Positions 1-6,449 of a stretch of 6,610 nucleotides of DNA are shown one piece after another (the first letter of the stretch is position 1; each line of letters starts with the position of its first letter). The DNA comes from an uncultured Clostridia bacterium (GTDB lineage: Bacteria > Bacillota > Clostridia > Oscillospirales > Oscillospiraceae): NCBI GenBank assembly GCA_937907975.1, contig CALEQS010000136.1, positions 1-6,610 on the forward strand, given 5' to 3'. The position numbers were made by a program, and so were the translations under genes. The notes beneath the pieces were generated by a model. The model was not told the DNA's origin. It was given only the letters and a program-made list of their open reading frames with translations, and ran no database searches.

Positions 1-975
1 ACCAACAAGCGGAGCTACCATGAGATCCGCCGCACCAGCGACCGTATCTGCAAGGAGCATGGATTGTCCGTCATTGTCCCCGGCCGGGACAAGGGCAAGA
101 GCTACATCGAGCACCAGGCGGAACAGAACGGCACCAGCTACAAGGCGAAGCTGCGCTCCGCCATCGACCGGCTCCTGCCCGGCTGCGCCGACCTGGAGGA
201 CCTGCTCCGCCGCCTCCAGCGGGAAGGGTACGAACTGAAGCGGGGCAAGTATATCTCCGCCAGGGCTCCGGGCCAGGAGCGGTTCACCCGTCTGAAGACC
301 CTGGGCGCCGACTACGCCGAGGAGACCCTGGCTGCCCGGATCGCCGGAAGGCCCAGCCCCTCCCGCCAGCCCCAGCAGCGCAGCGGGAAGCCCAGCCTGC
401 TCATCGACATCCAGAACAACATCAAAGCCCAGCAGAGCGCCGGCTATAAACATTGGGCGACCATCGAGAACTTGAAGCGGGCGGCGGAAACGCTGAACTT
501 CCTGACGGAGCATGGCATCGGAAGTTTGGAGGACCTGTCCGAGCGGTGCGACGGGGCGGCGGCCGCCACCGCCAGGGTGAAGGCGGATCTCCGAGCAACG
601 GAGAAAGAAATGGAGCGGCTGACCCTCACCATGAAGCACGCCGCTACCTACCGCCAGCTCCGGCCCCTGTATGAGGAATACCGTCAGTCCAGGGACAAGG
701 AGAAATTCCTCCGGGGGCATGAGGGCGAGATCATCCTGTTTGAGGCGGCGGCAAGGGAGCTGAAACGCCTGGACGCCGTACCCCTGCCCGCCACCAAGCG
801 GCTCCGGGCCGAGATGGACGAACTCACCGCCAGGCGGACCGCCCTGCAATCGGAATATCGGAAGGCCCAGCGGGAGGAGCGGGAGTACGATACCCTCCGC
901 CAGAATGTGGAGGCCCTGCTGGAAAAGCCGAGGGAGGCCGAACCGCAGAGGCAGCGGAGCAACGAATTGGAATAA
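1..975 (+). CDS. Conjugative relaxase, C-terminal part (5' truncated by window)
   Basis: The frame is open from base 1 to a TAA at 973-975, giving 324 residues with no N-terminus, so the catalytic part (tyrosine and histidine triad of the MOBP/VirD2-like relaxases) lies outside the window. Recognisable family features are an early SYHEIRRTSDRICKEHGLSV stretch, then a DIDRL-like segment (SAIDRLLPG), DLLRRLQREGYELKRGKYIS and ARAPGQ..F.R.KTLG.DY, all typical of relaxases of Tn1549-like elements. The second half (about bases 520-960) is charged and Glu/Arg/Lys rich, probably a long coiled coil. A relaxase nicks at oriT, stays covalently bound to the strand and is exported by the type IV secretion system. 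A TTG at 64 could be called as a start, but the frame is plainly open upstream with conserved sequence, so it is not the real one. Seen: frame and motifs. Family assignment is from memory of related proteins. Confidence 0.9.
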   Translation, partial: TNKRSYHEIRRTSDRICKEHGLSVIVPGRDKGKSYIEHQAEQNGTSYKAKLRSAIDRLLPGCADLEDLLRRLQREGYELKRGKYISARAPGQERFTRLKTLGADYAEETLAARIAGRPSPSRQPQQRSGKPSLLIDIQNNIKAQQSAGYKHWATIENLKRAAETLNFLTEHGIGSLEDLSERCDGAAAATARVKADLRATEKEMERLTLTMKHAATYRQLRPLYEEYRQSRDKEKFLRGHEGEIILFEAAARELKRLDAVPLPATKRLRAEMDELTARRTALQSEYRKAQREEREYDTLRQNVEALLEKPREAEPQRQRSNELE

Positions 976-1036
976 CGGGGATTGTGCGCTTTGCCGGACT
1001 TTTCAAAAGCCCCTGGGCGCAGTCAGATTTTCCCGG

Positions 1037-1042
1037 TATAAT
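1037..1042 (+). promoter_or_regulatory. Possible -10 box (TATAAT) before the small membrane protein
   Basis: A perfect TATAAT lies 25 bases ahead of the ATG at 1068, in the 92-base gap after the relaxase stop. The hexamer at the usual -35 distance (TGGGCG, 1014-1019) matches TTGACA at only three positions, and there is no TG extension. A weak promoter giving separate expression of the next gene is possible, but the hexamer may be chance. Confidence 0.3.
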
Positions 1043-1053
1043 GGAGACAGGAA

Positions 1054-1060
1054 TGGAGGT
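1054..1060 (+). promoter_or_regulatory. Ribosome binding site fixing the start at 1068
   Basis: TGGAGGT is followed by a 7-base spacer and an ATG at 1068-1070. The longer in-frame start at 984 has no comparable site and would add 28 residues unlike a membrane protein N-terminus, so 1068 is preferred. Confidence 0.75.
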
Positions 1061-1067
1061 GCCGCCG

Positions 1068-1400
1068 ATGACGAGAACCGAGGCCATCAAAGATTTTTTC
1101 AAGAAGGCGGTTTTGCCCGTCGCCATCGCCGGGCTGCTGTACTGCATTTTCAAATCTGCCTGCATGAGGAATGGGGAGCTGGATCTTCTCTGGCTCTGGA
1201 TACTCTGCGGCCTGCCCTTCGGCATCCATCGGATGTGCGTGTGGATCGTGCCGGGCAGTGGCTCCCTGGGCGGCGGCGCCGCGCTGTTCGTGCTGAACTT
1301 CGTGATCGGCGGCATCATCGGGGGCTTCGTCCTGGTGTGGCGCCTGCTGGTGGCGGCATGGTATGTGCCCCTCACCATCTACCGCCTGATCGTGGGATAA
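1068..1400 (+). CDS. Small three-helix membrane protein (DUF6050-like) of the ICE
   Basis: This 110-residue protein starts MTRTEAIKDFF and is mostly hydrophobic. Predicted membrane segments are at about residues 15-31, 39-61 (rich in Leu and Trp) and 71-98 (glycine-rich GGGAALF and GGIIGGF, which suggests tight helix packing). The first turn is charged (KDFFKK), and positive residues between the helices give few cues to topology. It closely resembles, from memory, small proteins placed just after the relaxase in Tn1549-like elements and grouped as DUF6050; the function is unknown. Its place beside the relaxase suggests a role in transfer or an accessory membrane role, but this is inference. 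A TATAAT and a strong ribosome binding site precede it, so it may be expressed apart from the relaxase. The gene ends in TAA and is the last rightward gene before the convergent gap. Confidence 0.8.
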   Translation: MTRTEAIKDFFKKAVLPVAIAGLLYCIFKSACMRNGELDLLWLWILCGLPFGIHRMCVWIVPGSGSLGGGAALFVLNFVIGGIIGGFVLVWRLLVAAWYVPLTIYRLIVG

Positions 1401-1414
1401 CTGCACTATGGAAA

Positions 1415-1549
1415 TGTGGAAAACGGCCGCTCCGCCGATGGAAAACAGATATTCACGGCCCGATGGAAAAGCCGCCGGCTTTCCCACAGCCCGCAAACAT
1501 CGTTTCCCACAGCTCCGCAGGCATGGCCGTTTACGCACATTCCCACAGC
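1415..1549. repeat. Cluster of TTCCCACAGC direct repeats and DnaA-box-like sites
   Basis: TTCCCACAGC occurs exactly three times on the plus strand, at 1481-1490, 1504-1513 and 1540-1549. The first two extend to TTTCCCACAGC. TTTCCCACA differs from the DnaA box TTATCCACA at two of nine positions. On the opposite strand 1415-1423 reads TTTTCCACA, which fits the relaxed DnaA consensus TT(A/T)TNCACA. GGAAAA tracts in the same stretch (1418-1423, 1440-1445, 1465-1470) add to its repetitive look, and GGAAAAGCC (1465-1473) can fold back on GGCTTTCC (1477-1484) with one bulged base. The repeats are seen directly; a role as protein-binding sites or a replication or transfer origin is only inference. 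Confidence 0.5.
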
Positions 1550-1605
1550 GCCTGCTGCTGCGAACATCCTTCCTGTCCGATCCTGATTGAAAGAGAAAAA
1601 GAGAA

Positions 1606-1661
1606 CAAAAAAAGAAGCGGGAGCGTCACCCTCGGCCCAAACCGAAGGCGGCGCTCCCGCT
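1606..1661 (-). terminator. Rho-independent terminator of the leftward operon
   Basis: AGCGGGAGCG (1616-1625) and CGCTCCCGCT (1652-1661) form a perfect 10-base-pair GC-rich stem. The 26-base loop holds a further 4-pair stem (1632-1635 with 1642-1645). Read leftward, the stem is followed after two bases by a run of seven T (1613-1607) and then a T/C-rich tract to about 1590. On the plus strand no T-run follows, so the structure terminates only leftward transcription. It lies 123 bases past the stop of the last leftward gene. Confidence 0.9.
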
Positions 1662-1784
1662 CTGTTATGGAAAAGTGTTCAAAACAACCTCTTTACGCCC
1701 CTCAAATCAGAGGGAGAAGCCCGCATGGGAAATCATAAGGGCGACTCCCGGAAAAGCCGCCACGGACGATTTTTCAGCCCATTT

Positions 1785-1967
1785 TCAACCCCTATCTGCA
1801 CACTTTTTCGAGCGTGCGGACTGGTAATGGGGGCAGGCGATGAGGACCGCCCGGAAGCTCTGCTTGCAGGGATGGACACAGCCCTTGCAGATCTTGTTGT
1901 ACCTACGGCGGCCGTTCTCCCCCAGGAAGAAGGACCATTCCAGCCGCCACTTCTTGCTCCGGCTCAT
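1785..1967 (-). CDS. Small cysteine-rich protein, possible zinc binder
   Basis: This 60-residue basic protein begins MSRSKKWRLEWSFFL and carries C27, C30, C34 and C45 (CxxCxxxC followed ten residues later by Cys-Pro-His), plus C56. Four cysteines with His32 and His47 nearby suggest a small zinc-binding fold, though this is inference. The WRLEWSFFL and C.GC.H.CKQSFRAV patterns look like a small conserved protein that I recall from Tn1549-like elements, where it is annotated only as hypothetical. Its ATG overlaps the TGA of the 620-residue gene (ATGA, 1964-1967), and GGAG sits 8 bases upstream at 1976-1979, so it is probably translationally coupled to the antirestriction gene. It is the last gene of the leftward operon. 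The many Arg and Lys residues would suit nucleic-acid binding. Confidence 0.75.
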   Translation of the reverse strand: MSRSKKWRLEWSFFLGENGRRRYNKICKGCVHPCKQSFRAVLIACPHYQSARSKKCADRG

Positions 1968-3826
1968 AGGTCATGCTCCGGGGGCTTCTTCTGCTGGGCT
2001 TTGTCCGGGGACTTGCGCTCGCCGCACTCTCGCTTTGCCTCCGCCAGCCGCTCCCGGATGGAGGGCTTCTTCTCCGGCGTGGTCCTGCGTGCCTCACCCT
2101 GGGCCTTTTCCTGCTCCTCACCCCTGCGGCCGTTGTTCAGCACCCCATCGATCATCCCGTAGTCGTCCTCCAGGGTCATCTCTGCGGTGCGCAGAGGGTT
2201 CTCCGGCTCCACCGGCAGGGCGATGATCTGCCCGTTCAGGCTGATGAACTGCTCCGGCTGCTTGAAGTGTTCCGTGTATTTCTGCACCTGCTCCGGGGTC
2301 AGGGAGGTGAAGCTGTCCTCACTCAGCCCTACCACCAGGAAGGTGCCGGCCATGACGTCGTAAATCTCCCCATGCTCATCCCGCAGGCCCCGGTTCAGCT
2401 CCAGGCCGATCAGCTTGCCCTCATCGTTGCAGACCAGCCCCACCGGGTCAGAGAAGGGATAGGTGGCGGCAATATCGCCTCCCACCTCCGCCTGTAACGA
2501 ATGGAGGCCGGGGTCGATCTCCTTCACATAGGGCTCCTTCATGGGCTCCACCACCAGAACGGTCATCTTCTCCGGGGCGGTGTGCTCCTGGGCCTCCTCG
2601 CTGCGGATAGCGAAGGCGCGGGAACCATTGCCCATGATGAGGTACTTCCCATCGTCAGACTGATGGTGGAAGCCGTACCCGGCCGCCTCCATCTGCTCCC
2701 GGCTCATATCCGTCACATAGAAGGTCCCCCTGGGGGTCCGTACCGTTTCGCCGGTCTCCCGGTCATCCGGGGAGGGCGCCGGGGCCTGCCCGGACAGCTC
2801 CGCCTCATATTCCCGGCCCGCCTGCTCCGCAAAGGCCAGCATCTCGTCCACACGGGACTTGTCCGGGTTCTGGATGGCCTCCCGGATCACCGCCGGATCA
2901 AAGTCAAGAAATTCCTCATAGCCGGTGGCGTCCTTAAACTTCTCGATCTCGGAAGGCAGGTAGTCCTCCTGGGTCTGCCCCAGGGCGGCCAGCTTCTCAT
3001 CCAGGACGGAAATGCGGCCGGCCATCAGATTTTCGTAGATCTCCTCCTTGGCCGCGTGCTCCTCCGGGTGCTCGGCGGCGTACTGCGGGTCGTGCTGGCG
3101 GAAGAACTCGTCCATATCGTAGGCGATGTCCATCGCCCACTCGGATTTTTCCTCCTCGGTCAGCTCCTCCGCGTCCTGGAAGGTCATCACCCGGTATTCT
3201 TCCTCCGGGATGCTGCCATGCTCCCCGTCGTAATACTCGTGGAAGCTGCTCCCGGTATCCCGCACATACCCCAGGTCGGTGAACTCGCCGCCCTCCTCCA
3301 GGGCGATGTCCCGGCCGTAGGCCTCATAGTCGATGTAGTTCCGCAGATGCTCCGGCACCTGCATGGCGTCCAGCTCCTCGATGTAGTAACGGCCCAGGTC
3401 GTCATGGTCGTGGATGTCGGGATAAATGTCGTAGCAGTCCAGGTTCTCGGTCAGGTTGATGATCTCCTGCAAGCTGCCCGAATGGTCGCCGATCTCCATC
3501 GCCGCCTGGAACTGTTCATACTCGCCCTGGCTCATCTCGTCCATCTTGGAGGCCAGATAGTTGAGCTCGTCCAGGCTCTCATACTCGCCCAGCTTGTCAT
3601 AGAGGCCGTCCACATAGCAGTCATAGTCGGTGATGAACCACTCCTCGTAGGGCTGGCCGAAGTCGTCCTTCTGCCCAATGCCGATACGTTCAAACACCTT
3701 CTGCATCTCCTCCGGCGTGGTGGGGAACTTTACCCATTCGCCCACCAGGTCGCCCTCGTTGTACTTGCCCAGGTTGGTGATGAAGGCAGCAAAGGGATAG
3801 TCCTTGTCATATTCATAATGGGGCAT
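1964..3826 (-). CDS. ardA: Multidomain ArdA antirestriction protein with DUF3846-like domain
   Basis: The protein has 620 residues, against about 165-185 for ordinary ArdA. Residues about 12-188 are ArdA: FITNLGKYNEGDLVGEWV at 15-32, and DDLGRYYIEE and NYIDYEAYGRD at 142-173, matching the Tn916-type ArdA pattern. ArdA is an acidic DNA mimic that inhibits Type I restriction enzymes after the element enters a new host, and this domain is rich in Asp and Glu. Residues about 190-345 are acidic and probably helical, with no family I recognise. A small domain at 360-408 (RGTFYVTDMS...GYGFHH...KYLIMGNGSRAFAI) is also unassigned. Residues about 421-540 (VLVVEPMKEPYVKEID ... GEIYDVMAGTFLVVG) resemble DUF3846. 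The C-terminus holds the shared tail KKPSIRERLAEAKREC at 586-601. The start is fixed by AAGGAGGT six bases ahead of the ATG. The gene follows the 174-residue gene after 12 bases and overlaps the next gene by 4. Confidence 0.85.
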   Translation of the reverse strand: MPHYEYDKDYPFAAFITNLGKYNEGDLVGEWVKFPTTPEEMQKVFERIGIGQKDDFGQPYEEWFITDYDCYVDGLYDKLGEYESLDELNYLASKMDEMSQGEYEQFQAAMEIGDHSGSLQEIINLTENLDCYDIYPDIHDHDDLGRYYIEELDAMQVPEHLRNYIDYEAYGRDIALEEGGEFTDLGYVRDTGSSFHEYYDGEHGSIPEEEYRVMTFQDAEELTEEEKSEWAMDIAYDMDEFFRQHDPQYAAEHPEEHAAKEEIYENLMAGRISVLDEKLAALGQTQEDYLPSEIEKFKDATGYEEFLDFDPAVIREAIQNPDKSRVDEMLAFAEQAGREYEAELSGQAPAPSPDDRETGETVRTPRGTFYVTDMSREQMEAAGYGFHHQSDDGKYLIMGNGSRAFAIRSEEAQEHTAPEKMTVLVVEPMKEPYVKEIDPGLHSLQAEVGGDIAATYPFSDPVGLVCNDEGKLIGLELNRGLRDEHGEIYDVMAGTFLVVGLSEDSFTSLTPEQVQKYTEHFKQPEQFISLNGQIIALPVEPENPLRTAEMTLEDDYGMIDGVLNNGRRGEEQEKAQGEARRTTPEKKPSIRERLAEAKRECGERKSPDKAQQKKPPEHDL

Positions 3827-3832
3827 ATACGC

Positions 3833-3840
3833 ACCTCCTT
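3833..3840 (-). promoter_or_regulatory. Ribosome binding site of the 620-residue ArdA gene, overlapping the upstream stop
   Basis: AAGGAGGT is a near-perfect anti-16S match with a 6-base spacer to the ATG at 3826. Its first two bases are part of the TAA stop (3841-3839) of the upstream gene, so a ribosome finishing that gene stops on the site, which suggests coupled translation. Confidence 0.8.
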
Positions 3841-4363
3841 ACAGCTCCGGTTCAGACTTCCCCTTGTGGGGCGCCTGAGCCTTATTTTTGTTCCTGCACT
3901 CCTGTTTGCTCTGTTCCAGCCGCTCCTTGATGGAGGGCTTGCGGTCTGCCTGCTTCGCCTGGGGGCGGTCGTGCTGCCATGGGTCATCCGTGGGGAACAG
4001 ATACCCCCGGCTGGTGAAGCACCCCCGGTCCTCCTCCAGAGCGTGCCGGCCGAAGGGGGCGGGGTCAATGGCGGCCCGGAGGTCGTCTGTCAGGCCGATG
4101 GTCAGTTTCTCCTCCAGGTACTCCCAGCCCAGGTCCTCCAGGGTCTGGACATGGGGCTCCAGCACGAAGCAGTCCCCATTTTTCTCAAATTCCAGGAACT
4201 GCTCCGCCGTGGTCAGCCGGAACGGGGACTCCTGCACAGCAGCCAGCAGGTCCCGGTCCTCCGGGGAGAGGGCGGCAACGGCTTTCGCCACCGCCGCCAG
4301 CTCCTCCCGGCTCATGTTCTGTTCCGCGCCGCCAAGGGGAATATCCGATTTACTTTTTGCCAT
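3839..4363 (-). CDS. ArdA-like protein lacking the first ArdA domain
   Basis: This 174-residue protein opens with a charged, probably flexible stretch and a helical segment (SREELAAVAKAVAALSPEDR, 18-37). Residues about 50-121 resemble the later parts of ArdA: TTAEQFLEF..NGDCFVLEP, then DLGWEYLEE at 77-85 and LRAAIDPAPFGR at 95-106. Residues 77-121 align without gaps to 143-187 of the neighbouring 620-residue protein with 18 of 45 identical, so the two share an ancestral module. The N-terminal NLGKYNEG part of ArdA is missing. The C-terminus has the shared tail RKPSIKERLEQSKQEC (141-156) and then a Lys-rich end. AAGGAGG at 4370-4376 with a 6-base spacer fixes the ATG, which lies 14 bases inside the end of the topoisomerase gene. 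It may be a reduced antirestriction protein, a partner of the full-length ArdA, or a derived regulator; antirestriction activity is not shown. Confidence 0.7.
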   Translation of the reverse strand: MAKSKSDIPLGGAEQNMSREELAAVAKAVAALSPEDRDLLAAVQESPFRLTTAEQFLEFEKNGDCFVLEPHVQTLEDLGWEYLEEKLTIGLTDDLRAAIDPAPFGRHALEEDRGCFTSRGYLFPTDDPWQHDRPQAKQADRKPSIKERLEQSKQECRNKNKAQAPHKGKSEPEL

Positions 4364-6449
4364 TCACGCCCTCCTTCCGTTTGGGGAACTCCAGCTTGAA
4401 GCGGACATACTTTTCGCCGGTATCGTTCAGCACCACCACCGCATCATAGGTGGAGCCCTTCTTTTCAGACCACATCCCCTTGACGGAGGTACGGCCCTTC
4501 TTCAAAAGGTCACCGGCCATCTTCTTTGTCAGCTCCTTTTTGCGGGAGGTCCAGAAGCGGTCGTCCTTCCAAAGGACGAAGCGGCAGGAGCGGTCGGAGC
4601 AGTAAAAATTCTTCCTGCCCTCATAGACCGGCTTGCCGCAGCGGGGGCAGAGGCCCACGGCCTCCCGCTCCGGGGCAAACAGCTTCTGGCCCTCCTCGGA
4701 GATATGGGAATAGGTTTTCACCAGCTCCCGCGCCATGTCAGAGATCCCCGCCATGAACACGGCGGGGTCGCCTTCGCCCCTGGCGATGGCGGTCAGCTTC
4801 TGCTCCCACTCCGCCGTGAGCATGGGAGAGGTCAAAGTATCCGGCAGGACGGTGACAAGGTTGATCCCCGCCTTGGTGGGGATGAGGCTTTTGCCCTTGC
4901 GCTCCACAAACCCGGCCGCCACCAGCTTTTCCAGGATCGCCGCCCTGGTGGCCGGGGTGCCCAGCCCCTTGCGCTCGGCGTCCTCTGGCATCTCCTCTTT
5001 CCCGGCAGTCTCCATCGCCGCCAGGAGGGTGTCCTCCGTGTACGCCTTGGGCGGGGCGGTGAAGTGTTCGGTGACAGCGGCTTCCACCTGGTCAAAAAGT
5101 TGACCCTCGGTGAAGTCCGGCAGGGCGGCGGGTTCCGCCTCGTCCTCCGGCTGCTCCTTCAGGGAAGCGCGGAAAATGTGGTCGATCTCACGCCAGCCCT
5201 CGGAGAGGATGCGCCGCCCCCTGGCGGTGAAGGTCTGCCCGCCGCAGGTAAAGGTCGCCGTGACAGTCTCGTACACAAAGGGCTCCGCAACCGCGCACAG
5301 CAGCTCCCGGCACACCAGCAGAAGGATATTGCGCTCGCCCACGGGCAGTTCGGATAGACTGGCCTTCTCCAGCTCCAGGGTAGGGATGATAGCGTGGTGG
5401 TCGGACACCTTCTTGTCATTTACCAGCAGGGACACATCCGGGAAGAACTCCCCGCACCCGTCAAAGGGCGGCACCTTGGCCGCCAGGTGGAGGATCGCCG
5501 AAGCGGTCTCTGCCATATCAGTGGTCAGATACCGGCTGTCCGTGCGGGGATAGGTCAGCAGCTTTTTCTCGTAGAGAGATTGCGCGTAGTCCAGTGTCTG
5601 CTTGGCCGTGTAGCCGAAAATGCGGTTTGCCTCCCGCTGCAAGGTGGTCAGGTCGTAGAGCCTGGGCGGCGCCTCTTTCTTCTGTTCACGGATGACGGAA
5701 GCGCAGACCGCCTCCGCGCCGGCACAGGCCGCCCGCAGGGCCTCCGCATCCTCCGGGGCGGCGATCTTCTCCGACACCGCCTCGCCCCCGCCCAGGGTCA
5801 GGCGCACATGGTGGTACTTCTCTTTGCGGAACATTGTGATTTTGCTGTCCCGGTCCACCAGCATGGCAAGGGTGGGCGTCTGCACCCGCCCCACATTCAG
5901 AGTGCGGTGGTACAGCACCGAAAAAAGCCTTGTGGCGTTGATCCCAATGAGCCAGTCCGCTTTCTGGCGGCAGAGGGCGGACTGGTAAAGCGGATCATAC
6001 TCCGCGCCGGGGCGCAGGTTCTGGAAGCCCTCCCGGATCGCCGCGTCCTCCATGGAGGAGATCCACAGGCGGGAAAAGGGCTTCCGGCAGCCTGCCATCT
6101 CATAGACCAGCCGGAAGATGAGCTCGCCCTCCCGCCCGGCGTCGCAGGCGTTGACCAGCTCGGTGACATCCTCCCGGTCCATCAGGCGTTTCAGGTTCTG
6201 GAAAGCGTCCTCCTTGTCCTTCGCCAGCACATAGCGGAAGGGCTCCGGCAGGATGGGAAGGTCGTCATATTTCCACTTTTTGTAGCCGGGGTCGTATCCG
6301 GCCGCGTCCATCGGGGACACCAGATGCCCCACGCACCAGGAAACGATGAGCCCATTTCCCTCAAAACAGCCATCGGCCCTGGATGTGACACCCAGGGCCG
6401 ACGAAACGGCTTTTGCAACACTCGGCTTCTCGCAGATCACTAATTTCAT
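4350..6449 (-). CDS. topB: DNA topoisomerase III (type IA), ICE-encoded
   Basis: From the ATG at 6449 the protein has 699 residues, normal for topoisomerase III. It cuts and rejoins one DNA strand through a 5'-phosphotyrosine and can decatenate or unlink DNA during transfer or replication. The N-terminus MKLVICEKPSVAKAV starts the Toprim domain with its catalytic Glu; the Toprim acidic motif is NACDAGREGE (residues 100-109). The GRVQTPTL motif follows, and the active-site tyrosine is Y300 in LTYPRTDSRYL. SDHHAIIPT and KGLGTPATRA are further type IA signatures. A zinc-finger-like module has C601, C604, C617 and C622 (CxxC-x12-CxxxxC), followed by a basic C-terminal tail domain. AAGGA six bases ahead of the ATG supports this start. 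The frame stays open upstream to the window end, so a longer fused product is also possible. The gene overlaps the next one by 14 bases. Confidence 0.93.
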   Translation of the reverse strand: MKLVICEKPSVAKAVSSALGVTSRADGCFEGNGLIVSWCVGHLVSPMDAAGYDPGYKKWKYDDLPILPEPFRYVLAKDKEDAFQNLKRLMDREDVTELVNACDAGREGELIFRLVYEMAGCRKPFSRLWISSMEDAAIREGFQNLRPGAEYDPLYQSALCRQKADWLIGINATRLFSVLYHRTLNVGRVQTPTLAMLVDRDSKITMFRKEKYHHVRLTLGGGEAVSEKIAAPEDAEALRAACAGAEAVCASVIREQKKEAPPRLYDLTTLQREANRIFGYTAKQTLDYAQSLYEKKLLTYPRTDSRYLTTDMAETASAILHLAAKVPPFDGCGEFFPDVSLLVNDKKVSDHHAIIPTLELEKASLSELPVGERNILLLVCRELLCAVAEPFVYETVTATFTCGGQTFTARGRRILSEGWREIDHIFRASLKEQPEDEAEPAALPDFTEGQLFDQVEAAVTEHFTAPPKAYTEDTLLAAMETAGKEEMPEDAERKGLGTPATRAAILEKLVAAGFVERKGKSLIPTKAGINLVTVLPDTLTSPMLTAEWEQKLTAIARGEGDPAVFMAGISDMARELVKTYSHISEEGQKLFAPEREAVGLCPRCGKPVYEGRKNFYCSDRSCRFVLWKDDRFWTSRKKELTKKMAGDLLKKGRTSVKGMWSEKKGSTYDAVVVLNDTGEKYVRFKLEFPKRKEGVNGKK
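4370..4376 (-). promoter_or_regulatory. Ribosome binding site of the 174-residue ArdA-like gene, inside the topoisomerase gene
   Basis: AAGGAGG lies six bases ahead of the ATG at 4363 and within the last codons of the topoisomerase gene. The site decides the start and points to coupled translation of the two overlapping genes. Confidence 0.75.

Larger units (their letters stand above)
1401..1784. other. Gene-free gap between convergent operons
   Basis: Between the end of the membrane-protein gene and the end of the 60-residue gene there are 384 bases without a credible gene. Short frames on the plus strand have no ribosome binding site and no family character. The left half holds three TTCCCACAGC repeats and several GGAAAA tracts. 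The right half holds the strong leftward terminator and a small CCCTC/GAGGG stem (1699-1703 with 1710-1714). The stretch from about 1580 to 1800 is visibly richer in A+T than the rest of the window. Confidence 0.75.

Noticed and set aside
999..1009. CTTTTCAAAAG palindrome after the relaxase stop, as a terminator or operator
   Set aside because: The stem has only five AT-rich pairs with a one-base centre and no T-run follows; it is likely chance.
984..1067. Longer N-terminus for the membrane protein starting at 984
   Set aside because: The added 28 residues have no ribosome binding site and span the TATAAT and the ribosome binding site of the 1068 start.
1408..1590. 60-residue plus-strand open frame in the convergent gap
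   Set aside because: No ribosome binding site precedes its ATG, its sequence is made of the local repeats, and nothing in it resembles a known family.
905..1738. Plus-strand open frame spanning the relaxase end, the membrane-protein gene and the gap
   Set aside because: It is out of frame with both real genes, has an Arg/Gly-rich composition, and runs through the terminator hairpin.
1587..2162. 191-residue plus-strand open frame across the terminator
   Set aside because: It covers the leftward terminator and the antisense of the 60-residue gene, with no conserved features.
2501..4399. Long plus-strand open frame (632 residues) opposite the ArdA-like genes
   Set aside because: It is rich in Leu, Val, Gly and His in the way of an antisense shadow of a GC-rich gene, has no family motif, and the minus strand carries recognisable ArdA genes with strong ribosome binding sites.
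3888..5357. Long plus-strand open frame (489 residues) opposite topoisomerase III
   Set aside because: The minus strand encodes a clear type IA topoisomerase with active-site and Toprim motifs; the plus frame has low-complexity Ser/Arg composition and no recognisable domain.
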